A program made the position numbers and the translations under genes. Shown piece after piece: positions 8,594-17,238 of a stretch of DNA of 64,000 nt (the first letter of the stretch is position 1; every line of letters starts with the position of its first letter). The notes below the pieces were generated by a model that had not been told where the DNA came from, did no database searches, and worked only from the letters and a program-made list of their open reading frames with translations. This DNA comes from Saccharothrix sp. ST-888. GTDB taxonomy: Bacteria; Actinomycetota; Actinomycetes; Streptomycetales; Streptomycetaceae. The stretch is from assembly GCF_000955975.1 (NCBI RefSeq), contig NZ_JYJF01000016.1:1-64000 (forward strand), read 5' to 3'.

Positions 8594-10084
8594 ATGTCTG
8601 AAACCGTCCTCCAGCCGGACCCCCGGCGTTGGAAGGCCCTGGTCTTCATCGGCCTCGCCCAGCTGATGGTCGTGCTCGACGCGACCATCGTGAACATCGC
8701 CCTCCCGTCCGCCCAGGCCGACCTCGGCTTCTCGGACGCCAACCGCCAGTGGGTCATCACGGCCTACGCCCTGGCCTTCGGCGGCCTGCTGCTGTTCGGC
8801 GGCCGGATCGCCGACCTGTGGGGACGGCGGCGGACCTTCATAGTCGGCCTGACCGGCTTCGCGCTCGCCTCCGCACTCGGCGGCGCGGCCGCCAACACCG
8901 CCATGCTGCTCGGCGCCCGCGCCCTGCAGGGTGTGTTCGGCGCACTGCTCGCCCCGGCCGCGCTCTCGCTGCTCGCGGTGATGTTCACCGAGGCCCACGA
9001 GCGCGCCAAGGCCTTCGGCATCTACGGCGCGATCGCCGGTGGCGGTGGCGCCATCGGCCTGATCCTCGGCGGCCTGCTGACCGAGTACCTGAACTGGCGC
9101 TGGACCTTCTTCGTCAACATCCCGTTCGCCGCGATCGCCATCGCCGGTGCCGTCCTGGTGATCCGCGAGCCCGCCCAGGGCCGCAACCGCAACAAGCTGG
9201 ACGTCCCCGGCGTGCTGCTGGTCACCACCGGCCTGGTCTCCCTGGTCTACGGCTTCACCCGGGCCGAGTCGGACGGCTGGACCTCGGGCAGCACGCTCGG
9301 CCTGTTCGCCGCCGCCGCGGTGCTGCTGGTCTCCTTCGTGCTGGTCGAGCGCTCGGTCAAGGCTCCGCTGCTGCCGCTGCGGGTGATCACCAACCGCAAC
9401 CGCGCCGGTGTGTACCTGTCGCTGGGCTCGGCCGTGATCGGCATGTTCGGGCTCTTCCTGTTCCTGACCTACTACCTTCAGGTCGTGCTGCGCTACACCC
9501 CGGTCGTCACCGGCCTGGCCTTCCTGCCGATGGTCGCGGGCATGATCACCGGCTCGACCCAGATCGGCGCCCGGCTGATGACCAGGGTCGCCCCGCGCCT
9601 GCTGATGGTGCCCGGCTTCCTGACCGCCTCGCTCGGTATGCTGATCCTCACCCAGATCAAGGTGGACACGTCCTACCCGACGCTGATCCTGCCCGGTCTG
9701 GTCCTGATGGGCCTCGGCATGGGCACCGCGTTCATGCCCGCGATGAGCCTGGCCACGTACGGGGTCGAGCCGCGTGACGCGGGTGTCGCCTCCGCCATGG
9801 TCAACACCTCGCAGCAGGTCGGCGGCGCGATCGGCACCGCGCTGCTGAACACCATCGCGGCCAGCGCGGCGACCGCGTACGCCAAGTCGCACCTGGCGTC
9901 GGCGGCCTCGCCGCTGTTCAAGGTGCAGACCATGGTGCACAGCTTCTCGACCGCGATCTGGTGGTCCTTCGGCATCCTGGTGCTGGCGGCGGCGATCGCC
10001 TTCGTCTTCATCAACGTCGGCCGCCCGAACACCGAGTCGCAGGGCGCCGCGCAGGAGAACGACGTGCCGGTGCTGGTGCACTGA
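8594..10084 (+). CDS. MFS drug exporter, DHA2 (EmrB/QacA) family
   Basis: The 496-residue product has the fourteen-helix DHA2 layout. It opens with LVFIGLAQLMVVLDATIVNIALPSAQADLG, the DHA2 motif D1 around VVLDATIVNIALP, followed by motif A (GGRIADLWGRRRTF) and motif C in helix 5 (GAIGLILGGLLTEYLNWRWTFFVNIPFA). It should be a proton-coupled exporter in the cytoplasmic membrane. The ATG at 8594 is preferred over a GTG 12 bases upstream because family N-termini start near MSETV. Neither has a strong ribosome-binding site. It is coupled to the TetR gene just upstream. Substrates of such exporters range from antibiotics to dyes and cannot be predicted here. Confidence 0.92.
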   Translation: MSETVLQPDPRRWKALVFIGLAQLMVVLDATIVNIALPSAQADLGFSDANRQWVITAYALAFGGLLLFGGRIADLWGRRRTFIVGLTGFALASALGGAAANTAMLLGARALQGVFGALLAPAALSLLAVMFTEAHERAKAFGIYGAIAGGGGAIGLILGGLLTEYLNWRWTFFVNIPFAAIAIAGAVLVIREPAQGRNRNKLDVPGVLLVTTGLVSLVYGFTRAESDGWTSGSTLGLFAAAAVLLVSFVLVERSVKAPLLPLRVITNRNRAGVYLSLGSAVIGMFGLFLFLTYYLQVVLRYTPVVTGLAFLPMVAGMITGSTQIGARLMTRVAPRLLMVPGFLTASLGMLILTQIKVDTSYPTLILPGLVLMGLGMGTAFMPAMSLATYGVEPRDAGVASAMVNTSQQVGGAIGTALLNTIAASAATAYAKSHLASAASPLFKVQTMVHSFSTAIWWSFGILVLAAAIAFVFINVGRPNTESQGAAQENDVPVLVH

Positions 10085-10096
10085 CCTTCGCGTCCT

Positions 10097-10146
10097 CGAA
10101 GCCCCCGCGGTCCGTCCCTGTCAAGGGGTGGGCCGCGGGGGCTTCG
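10097..10146 (+). terminator. Rho-independent-like terminator after the MFS gene
   Basis: A perfect 14-bp stem (CGAAGCCCCCGCGG and its complement) encloses a 22-base loop that itself can pair CCCT with AGGG. It begins 12 bases after the MFS stop codon. Confidence 0.8.
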
Positions 10147-10549
10147 TCATGCCCGGAGTCCTGTCCCAACTCTTCCTACGCGGCGGTAACTTCGCTACAG
10201 TGACCGCACGCACCACCGCCGGGCTTCGGGAGCCGCACCGGCGGGGCAGGCGTCCGACGCGCCATCGCGCGGTCCACGGGCCCGGCACAGGTGCCCGCTT
10301 CCCGGCCACGGCCCGCTTCGGGCGACGGCCACCTTCTCAGCGTCAGCGTCGCTTCATCCCATCCAGCGCGCCTGAGCACCACGGCACACCCGCAGCACGG
10401 CCGGAGCGGACCGGCCCTGCCTGCGGTGCCGCAACCGTCATCACCACTCCCCCGCGCCGCCGCGCCCTCCTCCGGCCCGGCCGTGGCACAGCGCTGCCCC
10501 GGCGCAGCACCGGAGCGCGGCGCGGGGCCCATGACAAGGAGTCAGGACC
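10147..10549 (+). promoter_or_regulatory. Upstream region of the 3-hydroxyacyl-CoA dehydrogenase gene
   Basis: Some 400 bases lie between the terminator and the dehydrogenase start without a convincing coding frame. A good ribosome-binding site (AAGGAG) stands just before the ATG. One GTGGCAC half-site lies at 10483-10489. The same heptamer forms the arms of the palindromes around the ccr promoter, so the TetR factor of this cluster may also touch this region. No clear promoter hexamers were found. Confidence 0.4.
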
Positions 10550-12325
10550 ATGGAGCGTCCCTTCCCCACCGTCGCCGTGGTCGGCCTCGGCACCATGGGT
10601 GCCGGTATCGCCGTGGCCGTCGCCCGTAGCGGCCGCCGGGTGATCGGCATCGAGGCCGGTCCGGACGCCGCCGCCCGGGCGCTGGCCCGGATCGAGGAGG
10701 CCACCGCGCACGCCGTCCAGCGCGAGCGGTTCACCGCCGAGGAGCGGACGGCACTGCTCGCGCTGATCGAGGTCGGCGACCGGCTCGACGCGGCGGCCGC
10801 CGCCGACCTGGTGATCGAGGAGGTCCCCGAGCAGCTGGAGCTCAAGCGGGAGGTCTTCGCCGAACTGGACCGGATCTGCCCGCCGGAGACCGTCCTGGCC
10901 ACCGGCACCACCGCACTCTCGGTCACCCGGATCGCCGCCGCCACCGCCCGCCCCGAGCGGGTGCTCGGCCTGCACTTCTTCAACCCGGTGCACAGCATGA
11001 AGCTGGTCGAGGTGGTCCGCACCGTGCTGACCTCGCCGCAGACCGCCGCGCAGGCCGCCGAGTTCGCCCGGGAGCTGGGCAAGGAGCCGGTGGCGGCGGG
11101 CGACCGGGCCGGGTTCGTGGTCAACGGCCTGCTCTTCGCCTACCTCAACCAGGCCGCCGCGATGTACGAGTCCAAGTACGCCACCAGGGAGGACATCGAC
11201 GCCGCGATGCGGCTCGGCTGCGGCCTGCCGATGGGCCCGCTGGCGCTGCTGGACCTGATCGGCGTGGACACCGCCCGTACCGTCCTGGAGGCGATGTACG
11301 AGCAGTCCAGGGACCGGCTGCACGCGCCCGCGCCGATCCTCGGCCAGCTGGTCGCGGCCGGGCTGCTCGGCCGCAAGTCGGGGCGCGGCTTCTACACCTA
11401 CGAGGCACCGGGATCGTCCAAGGTGGTCGCCGAGGCCGCCGTCGGTGCCGCGCCCGCGCCGGCCGGCCGGGAGGTGCGCAGCATCGGCGTCTGCGGCTCG
11501 GGCACCATGGCGACCGGCATCGCCGAGGTCTTCGCCAAGGCCGGGTACCGGGTGCTGCTCGCCGCCCGCAGCCAGGACAAGGCCGACCGGGCCAAGGCGC
11601 AGCTGGCCAGGTCGCTGGAGCGCTCGGTGGCCAAGGGCCGGCTCAGCGAGGCGCAGCGCGAGGCGGCCCTCGCGCTGGTGGCCCCGACCGGTTCGTACGC
11701 CGAACTGGCCGAGGTGGACCTGGTGGTGGAGGCGGTGGCCGAGGATCTGGCGGTCAAGCGCGAGCTGTTCGCGACCCTGGACAAGATCTGCAAGCCGGGC
11801 GCGGTGCTGGCCACCACCACCTCCAGCCTGCCGGTGATCAGTTGTGCGACCGCCACCTCGCGGCCGCAGGACGTGATCGGCATGCACTTCTTCAACCCGG
11901 CCCCGGCGATGAAGCTGGTCGAGGTGGTCTCCACGGTGCTGACCTCGGCGGATGTCACCGCGACCGTGCTGGGGCTGTGCACCGCGGTGCGCAAGCACGC
12001 GGTGGAGTGCGGGGACCGGGCCGGTTTCATCGTCAACGCGCTGCTCTTCCCGTACCTGAACGACGCGGTGCGGATGCTCCAGGAGCACTACGCCACGGTG
12101 GACGACATCGACACCGCGATGAAGCTGGGCTGCGGCTACCCGATGGGCCCGTTCGAACTGCTGGACGTGGTCGGCCTGGACGTGTCGCTGACCATCGAGA
12201 AGGTGCTGCACCAGGAGTTCCGCGAGCCGGGTCTGGCGGCGGCGCCGCTGCTGGAGCACCTGGTGGCGGCCGGGTGCCTGGGCCGCAAGACCGGCCGCGG
12301 CTTCCGCGACCACGCACGCCGGTGA
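10550..12325 (+). CDS. Tandem-domain 3-hydroxyacyl-CoA (3-hydroxybutyryl-CoA) dehydrogenase
   Basis: This 591-residue protein contains two complete copies of the 3-hydroxyacyl-CoA dehydrogenase unit. Each has a Rossmann NAD(P) site (VAVVGLGTMGAGIA near residue 6, SIGVCGSGTMATGIA near residue 310), a catalytic-His motif (GLHFFNPVHSMKLVEVV and GMHFFNPAPAMKLVEVV) and a C-terminal dimerisation domain (CGLPMGPLALLDLIG and CGYPMGPFELLDVVG). It would interconvert acetoacetyl-CoA and 3-hydroxybutyryl-CoA, feeding crotonyl-CoA to Ccr. The start has a strong AAGGAG site. Its position directly before the TetR and ccr genes matches the known Streptomyces ethylmalonyl-CoA cluster arrangement. Since both halves keep catalytic residues, the duplication has not produced an evidently dead half. 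Confidence 0.9.
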   Translation: MERPFPTVAVVGLGTMGAGIAVAVARSGRRVIGIEAGPDAAARALARIEEATAHAVQRERFTAEERTALLALIEVGDRLDAAAAADLVIEEVPEQLELKREVFAELDRICPPETVLATGTTALSVTRIAAATARPERVLGLHFFNPVHSMKLVEVVRTVLTSPQTAAQAAEFARELGKEPVAAGDRAGFVVNGLLFAYLNQAAAMYESKYATREDIDAAMRLGCGLPMGPLALLDLIGVDTARTVLEAMYEQSRDRLHAPAPILGQLVAAGLLGRKSGRGFYTYEAPGSSKVVAEAAVGAAPAPAGREVRSIGVCGSGTMATGIAEVFAKAGYRVLLAARSQDKADRAKAQLARSLERSVAKGRLSEAQREAALALVAPTGSYAELAEVDLVVEAVAEDLAVKRELFATLDKICKPGAVLATTTSSLPVISCATATSRPQDVIGMHFFNPAPAMKLVEVVSTVLTSADVTATVLGLCTAVRKHAVECGDRAGFIVNALLFPYLNDAVRMLQEHYATVDDIDTAMKLGCGYPMGPFELLDVVGLDVSLTIEKVLHQEFREPGLAAAPLLEHLVAAGCLGRKTGRGFRDHARR

Positions 12326-12531
12326 ACGGCCTGCCGGCGCAGGGTCCGGCAGCCGGCCGGGGGCGGCCGGGCGGTGCCCGGGCGAGCGGGGGCGACGGGG
12401 CCGTCCGGCCGGTCTGGGACCCGGGGGCGGTCTCCGCCCGCTGGCCGCGGCCGATCGCGACCGGGCCGGTGACGGCCGTGCGCCGCCCCAAGGCCCCGGG
12501 CGTGACTGCCGGGGCGTGTAGCGTGCCTGGC

Positions 12532-13455
12532 ATGGATCGGGATCAGTCATCCGTGCAGCAGTCGGCCCTCGAAGAGGCACTGGCAGTACCGGTGCCGGCA
12601 GCGCAGTCGGCGGTGGCCTCGCCCGCCGGTCACCGGCGGGCGGCGGCCCAACGGCAGCAGATGCGCCAGGATCTGGCCACGGCCGCCATGGAACTGTTCG
12701 CCTCCCAGGGGTACGAGGAGACGACGGTCGATCAGATCGCGGCCGAGGCCGGGGTGGCCCGGCGGACCTTCTTCCGGTACTTCCGGTCGAAGGAGGAGGC
12801 GATCTTCCCGGACCACGACGACACCCTGGTCCGGGTGGCCGACCTGCTGGCCAGCGCCGAGCCGGAGGAGCATCCGCTGGACGTGGTCTGCCGGGGCATC
12901 AAGGAGGTGCTGCGGATGTACGCCTCCACGCCCGGGGTGTCGGTCGCCCGGTACCAGCTGATCCGTCAGGTCCCGGCGCTGCGCGAGCGGGAGATCGCGG
13001 TGGTCTCCCGGTACGAGCGGCTGTTCACCCGGTACCTGCTGGGACGGTTCGACGCCGCCGAGGAGATCCCGCCCGGCTGGCAGCGCGGCGGGGACGACGA
13101 CTCGATGCTGGCCGAGGTGTCGGCGGCGGCCGTGGTGGCGGCGCACAACCACGTGCTGCGGCGCTGGCTGCGCGCGGGCGGCCACGGCGACGTGGAGGCG
13201 CAGCTGGACCACTCCTTCGAGGTGATCCGGGGGACGTTCTGGGCGACCGCCCCGCATCGGATGCGACGGCGTGGCACCGCTGTGGCACCCGGTGCCACCG
13301 ATGACACGTTCCCTTCGCTGGAGGAGACGGCGGTGAGCGCACTGAGTGCCAGCCCGGGCGGTGAGGTCCTCATCACAGTGGCCCGCACGGACGCTCCGCT
13401 GGACCTGGTCGTGGACCGGATCAAGGCCGCCCTGAGCGGCGCGTCGATGAGCTGA
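12532..13455 (+). CDS. TetR family regulator of the ethylmalonyl-CoA cluster
   Basis: The 307-residue protein has a long, low-complexity N-terminus, then a TetR helix-turn-helix (QQMRQDLATAAMELFASQGYEETTVDQIAAEAGVARRTFFRYFRSKEEAIF, about residues 40-90). A larger than usual ligand-binding domain and a C-terminal extension of about 60 residues follow. TAGCGT sits seven bases before the ATG, which would suit a leaderless transcript. Its place between the dehydrogenase and ccr, and the matching palindromes GTGGCAC-N3-GTGCCAC at its 3' end and in the ccr promoter, suggest that it controls the ethylmalonyl-CoA operon. The effector is unknown, and an acyl-CoA is plausible. Confidence 0.87.
   Translation: MDRDQSSVQQSALEEALAVPVPAAQSAVASPAGHRRAAAQRQQMRQDLATAAMELFASQGYEETTVDQIAAEAGVARRTFFRYFRSKEEAIFPDHDDTLVRVADLLASAEPEEHPLDVVCRGIKEVLRMYASTPGVSVARYQLIRQVPALREREIAVVSRYERLFTRYLLGRFDAAEEIPPGWQRGGDDDSMLAEVSAAAVVAAHNHVLRRWLRAGGHGDVEAQLDHSFEVIRGTFWATAPHRMRRRGTAVAPGATDDTFPSLEETAVSALSASPGGEVLITVARTDAPLDLVVDRIKAALSGASMS
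13271..13298 (+). promoter_or_regulatory. Intragenic GTGGCAC palindrome (candidate TetR operator)
   Basis: GTGGCAC-N3-GTGCCAC occupies 13282-13298, inside the last part of the TetR coding sequence. A further GTGGCAC half-site at 13271-13277 is one helical turn (11 bp) upstream. The same 17-bp palindrome pattern recurs 302 bp downstream in the ccr promoter, which makes chance unlikely. Confidence 0.6.
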
Positions 13456-13478
13456 TTCCGCAGGTCAGACAGGTTCCC

Positions 13479-13510
13479 AAGGCCCGTTCCGCAGTAGCGG
13501 GGCGGGCCTT
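13479..13510 (+). terminator. Hairpin terminator after the TetR gene
   Basis: AAGGCCCG and CGGGCCTT form an 8-bp stem 24 bases past the TetR stop, followed by a short TTTG. It separates the regulator from the ccr promoter. Confidence 0.6.
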
Positions 13511-13563
13511 TGCACTGCCCGTTTCGCGGCATTCGAACGGTCGTCGCACTCGCCCGAATTGAT

Positions 13564-13606
13564 GACACCCAGTGTCTTTACGAGTGGCACAGGGTGCCAC
13601 TACGTT
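13564..13606 (+). promoter_or_regulatory. ccr promoter with embedded palindromic operators
   Basis: A candidate promoter has TTTACG at 13577-13582 and TACGTT at 13601-13606 with an 18-bp spacer. The perfect palindrome GTGGCAC-N3-GTGCCAC (13584-13600) lies exactly in that spacer. A second inverted repeat, GACAC-N3-GTGTC (13564-13576), has its centre 22 bp upstream, two helical turns away, with the same CAC-N3-GTG core. A repressor bound here would block polymerase. The long leader to the ccr ATG is about 175 bases. Confidence 0.68.
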
Positions 13607-13785
13607 GTTACTCACCAGTCGCGGCGCCGCGGCTCCCCACCTCGGCGCGCCTCGTCCGGTGCGACACCACCACCCGTCGCAGGCACCACCACCCACCCTC
13701 AGACCGATAGCGAAGCCGGTGTCCGCTCCCGGCTACCCCAGACGCCCTGTGCAGCCCTCACACAGGTACGCCTTCGGAGGCAGCC

Positions 13786-15156
13786 ATGAAGGAAATCCTC
13801 GACGCGATCCTCAACTCCGACAGCACCTCGGCGGACTTCGCCGCCCTCAAGCTGCCGGAGTCCTACCGAGCGGTGACGCTCCACAAGGACGAGGAGCAGA
13901 TGTTCGCGGGCCTCGACAGCCGCGACAAGGACCCCCGCAAGTCCCTCCACCTCGACGACGTGGCCCTGCCCGAACTCGGCCCCGGCGAGGCCCTGGTGGC
14001 CGTCATGGCCAGCGCGGTGAACTACAACACCGTCTGGAGCTCGATCTTCGAGCCCGTGTCCACCTTCGGCTTCCTGGAGCGGTACGGGAAGCTCTCCCCG
14101 CTGACCAAGCGCCACGACCTGCCGTACCACGTGGTCGGCTCCGACCTCGCGGGCGTGGTGCTGCGCACCGGCGCCGGGGTCAACGCCTGGAAGCCCGGCG
14201 ACGAGGTGGTCGCGCACTGCCTCTCCGTCGAGCTGGAGAGCTCCGACGGCCACAACGACACGATGATGGACCCGGAGCAGCGCATCTGGGGCTTCGAGAC
14301 CAACTTCGGCGGCCTGGCCCAGCTGGCCCTGGTGAAGACCAACCAGCTGATGCCCAAGCCCGCCCACCTCACCTGGGAGGAGGCCGCCTCCCCCGGCCTG
14401 GTCAACTCCACCGCGTACCGCCAGCTGGTCTCGGGCAACGGCGCGGGCATGAAGCAGGGCGACAACGTGCTGATCTGGGGAGCGAGCGGCGGACTCGGCT
14501 CGTACGCCACCCAGTACGCGCTGGCCGGCGGCGCCACCCCGATCTGCGTGGTCTCCAGCCCGCAGAAGGCCGAGATCTGCCGGGCGATGGGCGCCGAGGC
14601 GATCATCGACCGCAGCGCCGAGGGCTACCGGTTCTGGAAGGACGAGCACAACCAGGACCCGCGCGAGTGGAAGCGGCTCGGCGGCCGGATCCGCGACCTG
14701 ACCGGCGGTGAGGACGTGGACATCGTCTTCGAGCACCCCGGCCGGGAGACCTTCGGCGCCTCGGTCTACGTGACCCGCAAGGGCGGCACCATCGTCACCT
14801 GCGCCTCCACCTCCGGCTACATGCACCAGTACGACAACCGCTACCTGTGGATGTCGCTCAAGCGGATCGTCGGCTCGCACTTCGCCAACTACCGCGAGGC
14901 GTGGGAGGCCAACCGCCTGGTCGCCAAGGGCAAGATCCACCCGACGGTGTCCAAGGTCTACTCCCTGGAGCAGACCGGGCAGGCCGCGCTCGACGTCCAC
15001 CACAACAGGCACCAGGGCAAGGTCGGCGTGCTCTGCCTGGCCCCGGAGGAGGGCCTGGGCGTGCGCAACCACGAGCTGCGGGCCACCCACCTCGACGCGA
15101 TCAACCTGTTCCGTGAGGTCACCGAGCGGACCGAACAGCACAGCAGGAACATCTGA
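13786..15156 (+). CDS. ccr: Crotonyl-CoA carboxylase/reductase
   Basis: The 456-residue enzyme performs NADPH-dependent reductive carboxylation of crotonyl-CoA to (2S)-ethylmalonyl-CoA, the key step of the ethylmalonyl-CoA pathway and a source of polyketide extender units. It is a zinc-free medium-chain reductase. Visible features are the N-terminal YRAVTLHKDE region, an NADPH-binding segment LIWGASGGLGSYATQYALAGGA near residue 228, FEHPGRETFGASVYVTRKGGTIVTCASTSGY, and the family signature NYREAWEANRLVAKGKIHPT. GGAGG stands five bases before the ATG. Its stop overlaps the start of the mutase gene by one base. Transcription probably starts from the operator-containing promoter upstream. Confidence 0.96.
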   Translation: MKEILDAILNSDSTSADFAALKLPESYRAVTLHKDEEQMFAGLDSRDKDPRKSLHLDDVALPELGPGEALVAVMASAVNYNTVWSSIFEPVSTFGFLERYGKLSPLTKRHDLPYHVVGSDLAGVVLRTGAGVNAWKPGDEVVAHCLSVELESSDGHNDTMMDPEQRIWGFETNFGGLAQLALVKTNQLMPKPAHLTWEEAASPGLVNSTAYRQLVSGNGAGMKQGDNVLIWGASGGLGSYATQYALAGGATPICVVSSPQKAEICRAMGAEAIIDRSAEGYRFWKDEHNQDPREWKRLGGRIRDLTGGEDVDIVFEHPGRETFGASVYVTRKGGTIVTCASTSGYMHQYDNRYLWMSLKRIVGSHFANYREAWEANRLVAKGKIHPTVSKVYSLEQTGQAALDVHHNRHQGKVGVLCLAPEEGLGVRNHELRATHLDAINLFREVTERTEQHSRNI

Positions 15157-17216
15157 TGAGCACTCAGAAGCGCGACCGCCCCTGGCTGATGCGCACCTAC
15201 GCGGGCCACTCCACCGCCCACGACTCCAACGCGCTCTACCGGCGCAACCTCGCCAAGGGCCAGACCGGCCTCTCGGTCGCGTTCGACCTGCCGACCCAGA
15301 CCGGGTACGACTCCGACCACGTGCTCGCGCGCGGCGAGGTCGGCCGGGTCGGTGTGCCGGTGGGCCATGTCGGCGACATGCGCACGCTGTTCGACGGCAT
15401 CCCGCTGGAACAGACCAACACCTCGATGACGATCAACGCCACCGCGATGTGGCTGCTGGCGCTCTACCAGGTGGTCGCCGAGGAGCAGGGCGCCGACATC
15501 GCCAAGCTCACCGGCACCACCCAGAACGACATCGTCAAGGAGTACCTGTCGCGCGGGACGCACGTCTTCCCGCCCGGCCCGTCCGTGCGCCTGATCACCG
15601 ACATGATCGCGTACACGGTGGCCAACATCCCCAAGTGGAACCCGATCAACATCTGCAGCTACCACCTCCAGGAGGCCGGGGCCACCCCCGTCCAGGAGAT
15701 CGCGTACGCCATGTGCACCGCGATCTCCGTCCTGGACGCCGTCCGCGACTCCGGCCAGGTCCCGGCGGAGCGGATGGGCGAAGTGGTCGGCCGGATCTCC
15801 TTCTTCGTCAACGCGGGCGTCCGCTTCGTCGAGGAGATGTGCAAGATGCGCGCCTTCGCCGCACTCTGGGAGAAGGTCACCCTGGAGCGCTACGGCATCG
15901 AGGACGCCAAGCAGCGCCGGTTCCGCTACGGCGTCCAGGTCAACTCGCTCGGCCTGACCGAGGCCCAGCCGGAGAACAACGTCCAGCGCATCGTGCTGGA
16001 GATGCTCGCCGTCACCCTCTCCAAGGACGCCCGCGCCCGCGCCGTCCAACTTCCGGCCTGGAACGAGGCGTTGGGCCTGCCCCGGCCCTGGGACCAGCAG
16101 TGGTCGCTGCGCATCCAGCAGGTACTCGCCTACGAGTCCGACCTGCTGGAGTACGGCGACCTGTTCAACGGCTCCGCGGTGGTCGAGGCCAAGACCGCCG
16201 AACTGCTCGCCGGGGCCGAGGCGGAGATCGCCAAGGTGCTGGAGATGGGTGCCCAGGCCGGCAACCGGGGCATCATCCCGGCCGTCGAGTCCGGCTACCT
16301 GAAGTCCAACCTGGTGGCCTCGCACGCCGCCCGGCGGGCCAGGATCGAGTCCGGCGAGGACAAGATCGTCGGGGTCAACTGCTTCGACACCACCGAGGAG
16401 AGCCCGCTCACCGCCGACCTGGACACCGCCATCATGGTGGTCGACCCGGCCTCCGAGCAGTCCGTCCTGGCCGCCCTCAAGCAGTGGCGTGAGCAGCGCG
16501 ACGAGGCCGCCGTCCAGATCGCGCTGGAGGAGCTGAAGGCCACCGCGGCCACCACCGCCAACCTGATGCCCGCCACCCTCGCCTGCGCCCGCGCGGGCGT
16601 CACCACCGGCGAGTGGTCCTTCGCCCTGCGCGAGGTCTTCGGCGAGTACCGCGCCCCCACCGGGGTCGGTGGCGCCCCGGTCGCGGTGGCGGCCGAGCCG
16701 GGCGGCGAACTCGCCGGCGTCCGCGAGGCGGTGGCCGCCACGGCCGCCGAGCTCGGCGCGGGCAAGCTGCGCCTGCTGGTCGGCAAGCCCGGACTCGACG
16801 GCCACTCCAACGGGGCCGAGCAGATCGCCGTCCGCGCCCGCGACGCCGGTTTCGAGGTGGTCTACCAGGGCATCCGCCTGACGCCCGAACAGATCGTCTC
16901 CGCCGCGGTCGCCGAGGACGTGCACTGCGTCGGCCTGTCGATCCTCTCCGGTGCCCACCCGGAACTGGTTCCCGACGTTCTGCACCGGCTGCGCCGGGCA
17001 GGGGTGGAGGATGTGCCCGTCGTCGTGGGTGGCATCATCCCGGCAGCGGATGCCGAGGCCCTGAAGGCCGCGGGAGTCGCAGCAGTCTTCACCCCGAAGG
17101 ACTTCGGCATCACCACCATCATCGGCCGGATCGTGGACGAGATCCGGCTGGCCAACAGGCTCCAGCCTTGGGCCGCGACGCTGCACGGCATCGAGCAGCA
17201 GGCCGCGACCAGCTGA
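15156..17216 (+). CDS. meaA: B12-dependent ethylmalonyl-CoA mutase (MeaA-like)
   Basis: The 686-residue protein isomerises ethylmalonyl-CoA to methylsuccinyl-CoA with adenosylcobalamin. The N-terminal catalytic barrel opens with RPWLMRTYAGHSTAHDSNALYRRNLAKGQTGLSVAFDLPTQTGYDSDH, a signature of methylmalonyl-CoA mutase relatives of MeaA type. The C-terminal domain holds the cobalamin lower-ligand motif DGHSNG (D-x-H-x-x-G, about residue 548) with SILSGAH and VVVGGIIP further on. Both domains are in one chain, as in Ecm. It overlaps ccr by one base and runs directly into the lyase gene. The adjacent pathway genes favour ethylmalonyl-CoA over methylmalonyl-CoA or isobutyryl-CoA as substrate. Confidence 0.94.
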   Translation: MSTQKRDRPWLMRTYAGHSTAHDSNALYRRNLAKGQTGLSVAFDLPTQTGYDSDHVLARGEVGRVGVPVGHVGDMRTLFDGIPLEQTNTSMTINATAMWLLALYQVVAEEQGADIAKLTGTTQNDIVKEYLSRGTHVFPPGPSVRLITDMIAYTVANIPKWNPINICSYHLQEAGATPVQEIAYAMCTAISVLDAVRDSGQVPAERMGEVVGRISFFVNAGVRFVEEMCKMRAFAALWEKVTLERYGIEDAKQRRFRYGVQVNSLGLTEAQPENNVQRIVLEMLAVTLSKDARARAVQLPAWNEALGLPRPWDQQWSLRIQQVLAYESDLLEYGDLFNGSAVVEAKTAELLAGAEAEIAKVLEMGAQAGNRGIIPAVESGYLKSNLVASHAARRARIESGEDKIVGVNCFDTTEESPLTADLDTAIMVVDPASEQSVLAALKQWREQRDEAAVQIALEELKATAATTANLMPATLACARAGVTTGEWSFALREVFGEYRAPTGVGGAPVAVAAEPGGELAGVREAVAATAAELGAGKLRLLVGKPGLDGHSNGAEQIAVRARDAGFEVVYQGIRLTPEQIVSAAVAEDVHCVGLSILSGAHPELVPDVLHRLRRAGVEDVPVVVGGIIPAADAEALKAAGVAAVFTPKDFGITTIIGRIVDEIRLANRLQPWAATLHGIEQQAATS

Positions 17217-17238
17217 CCGGAAGGAACGAATCCCGCAC

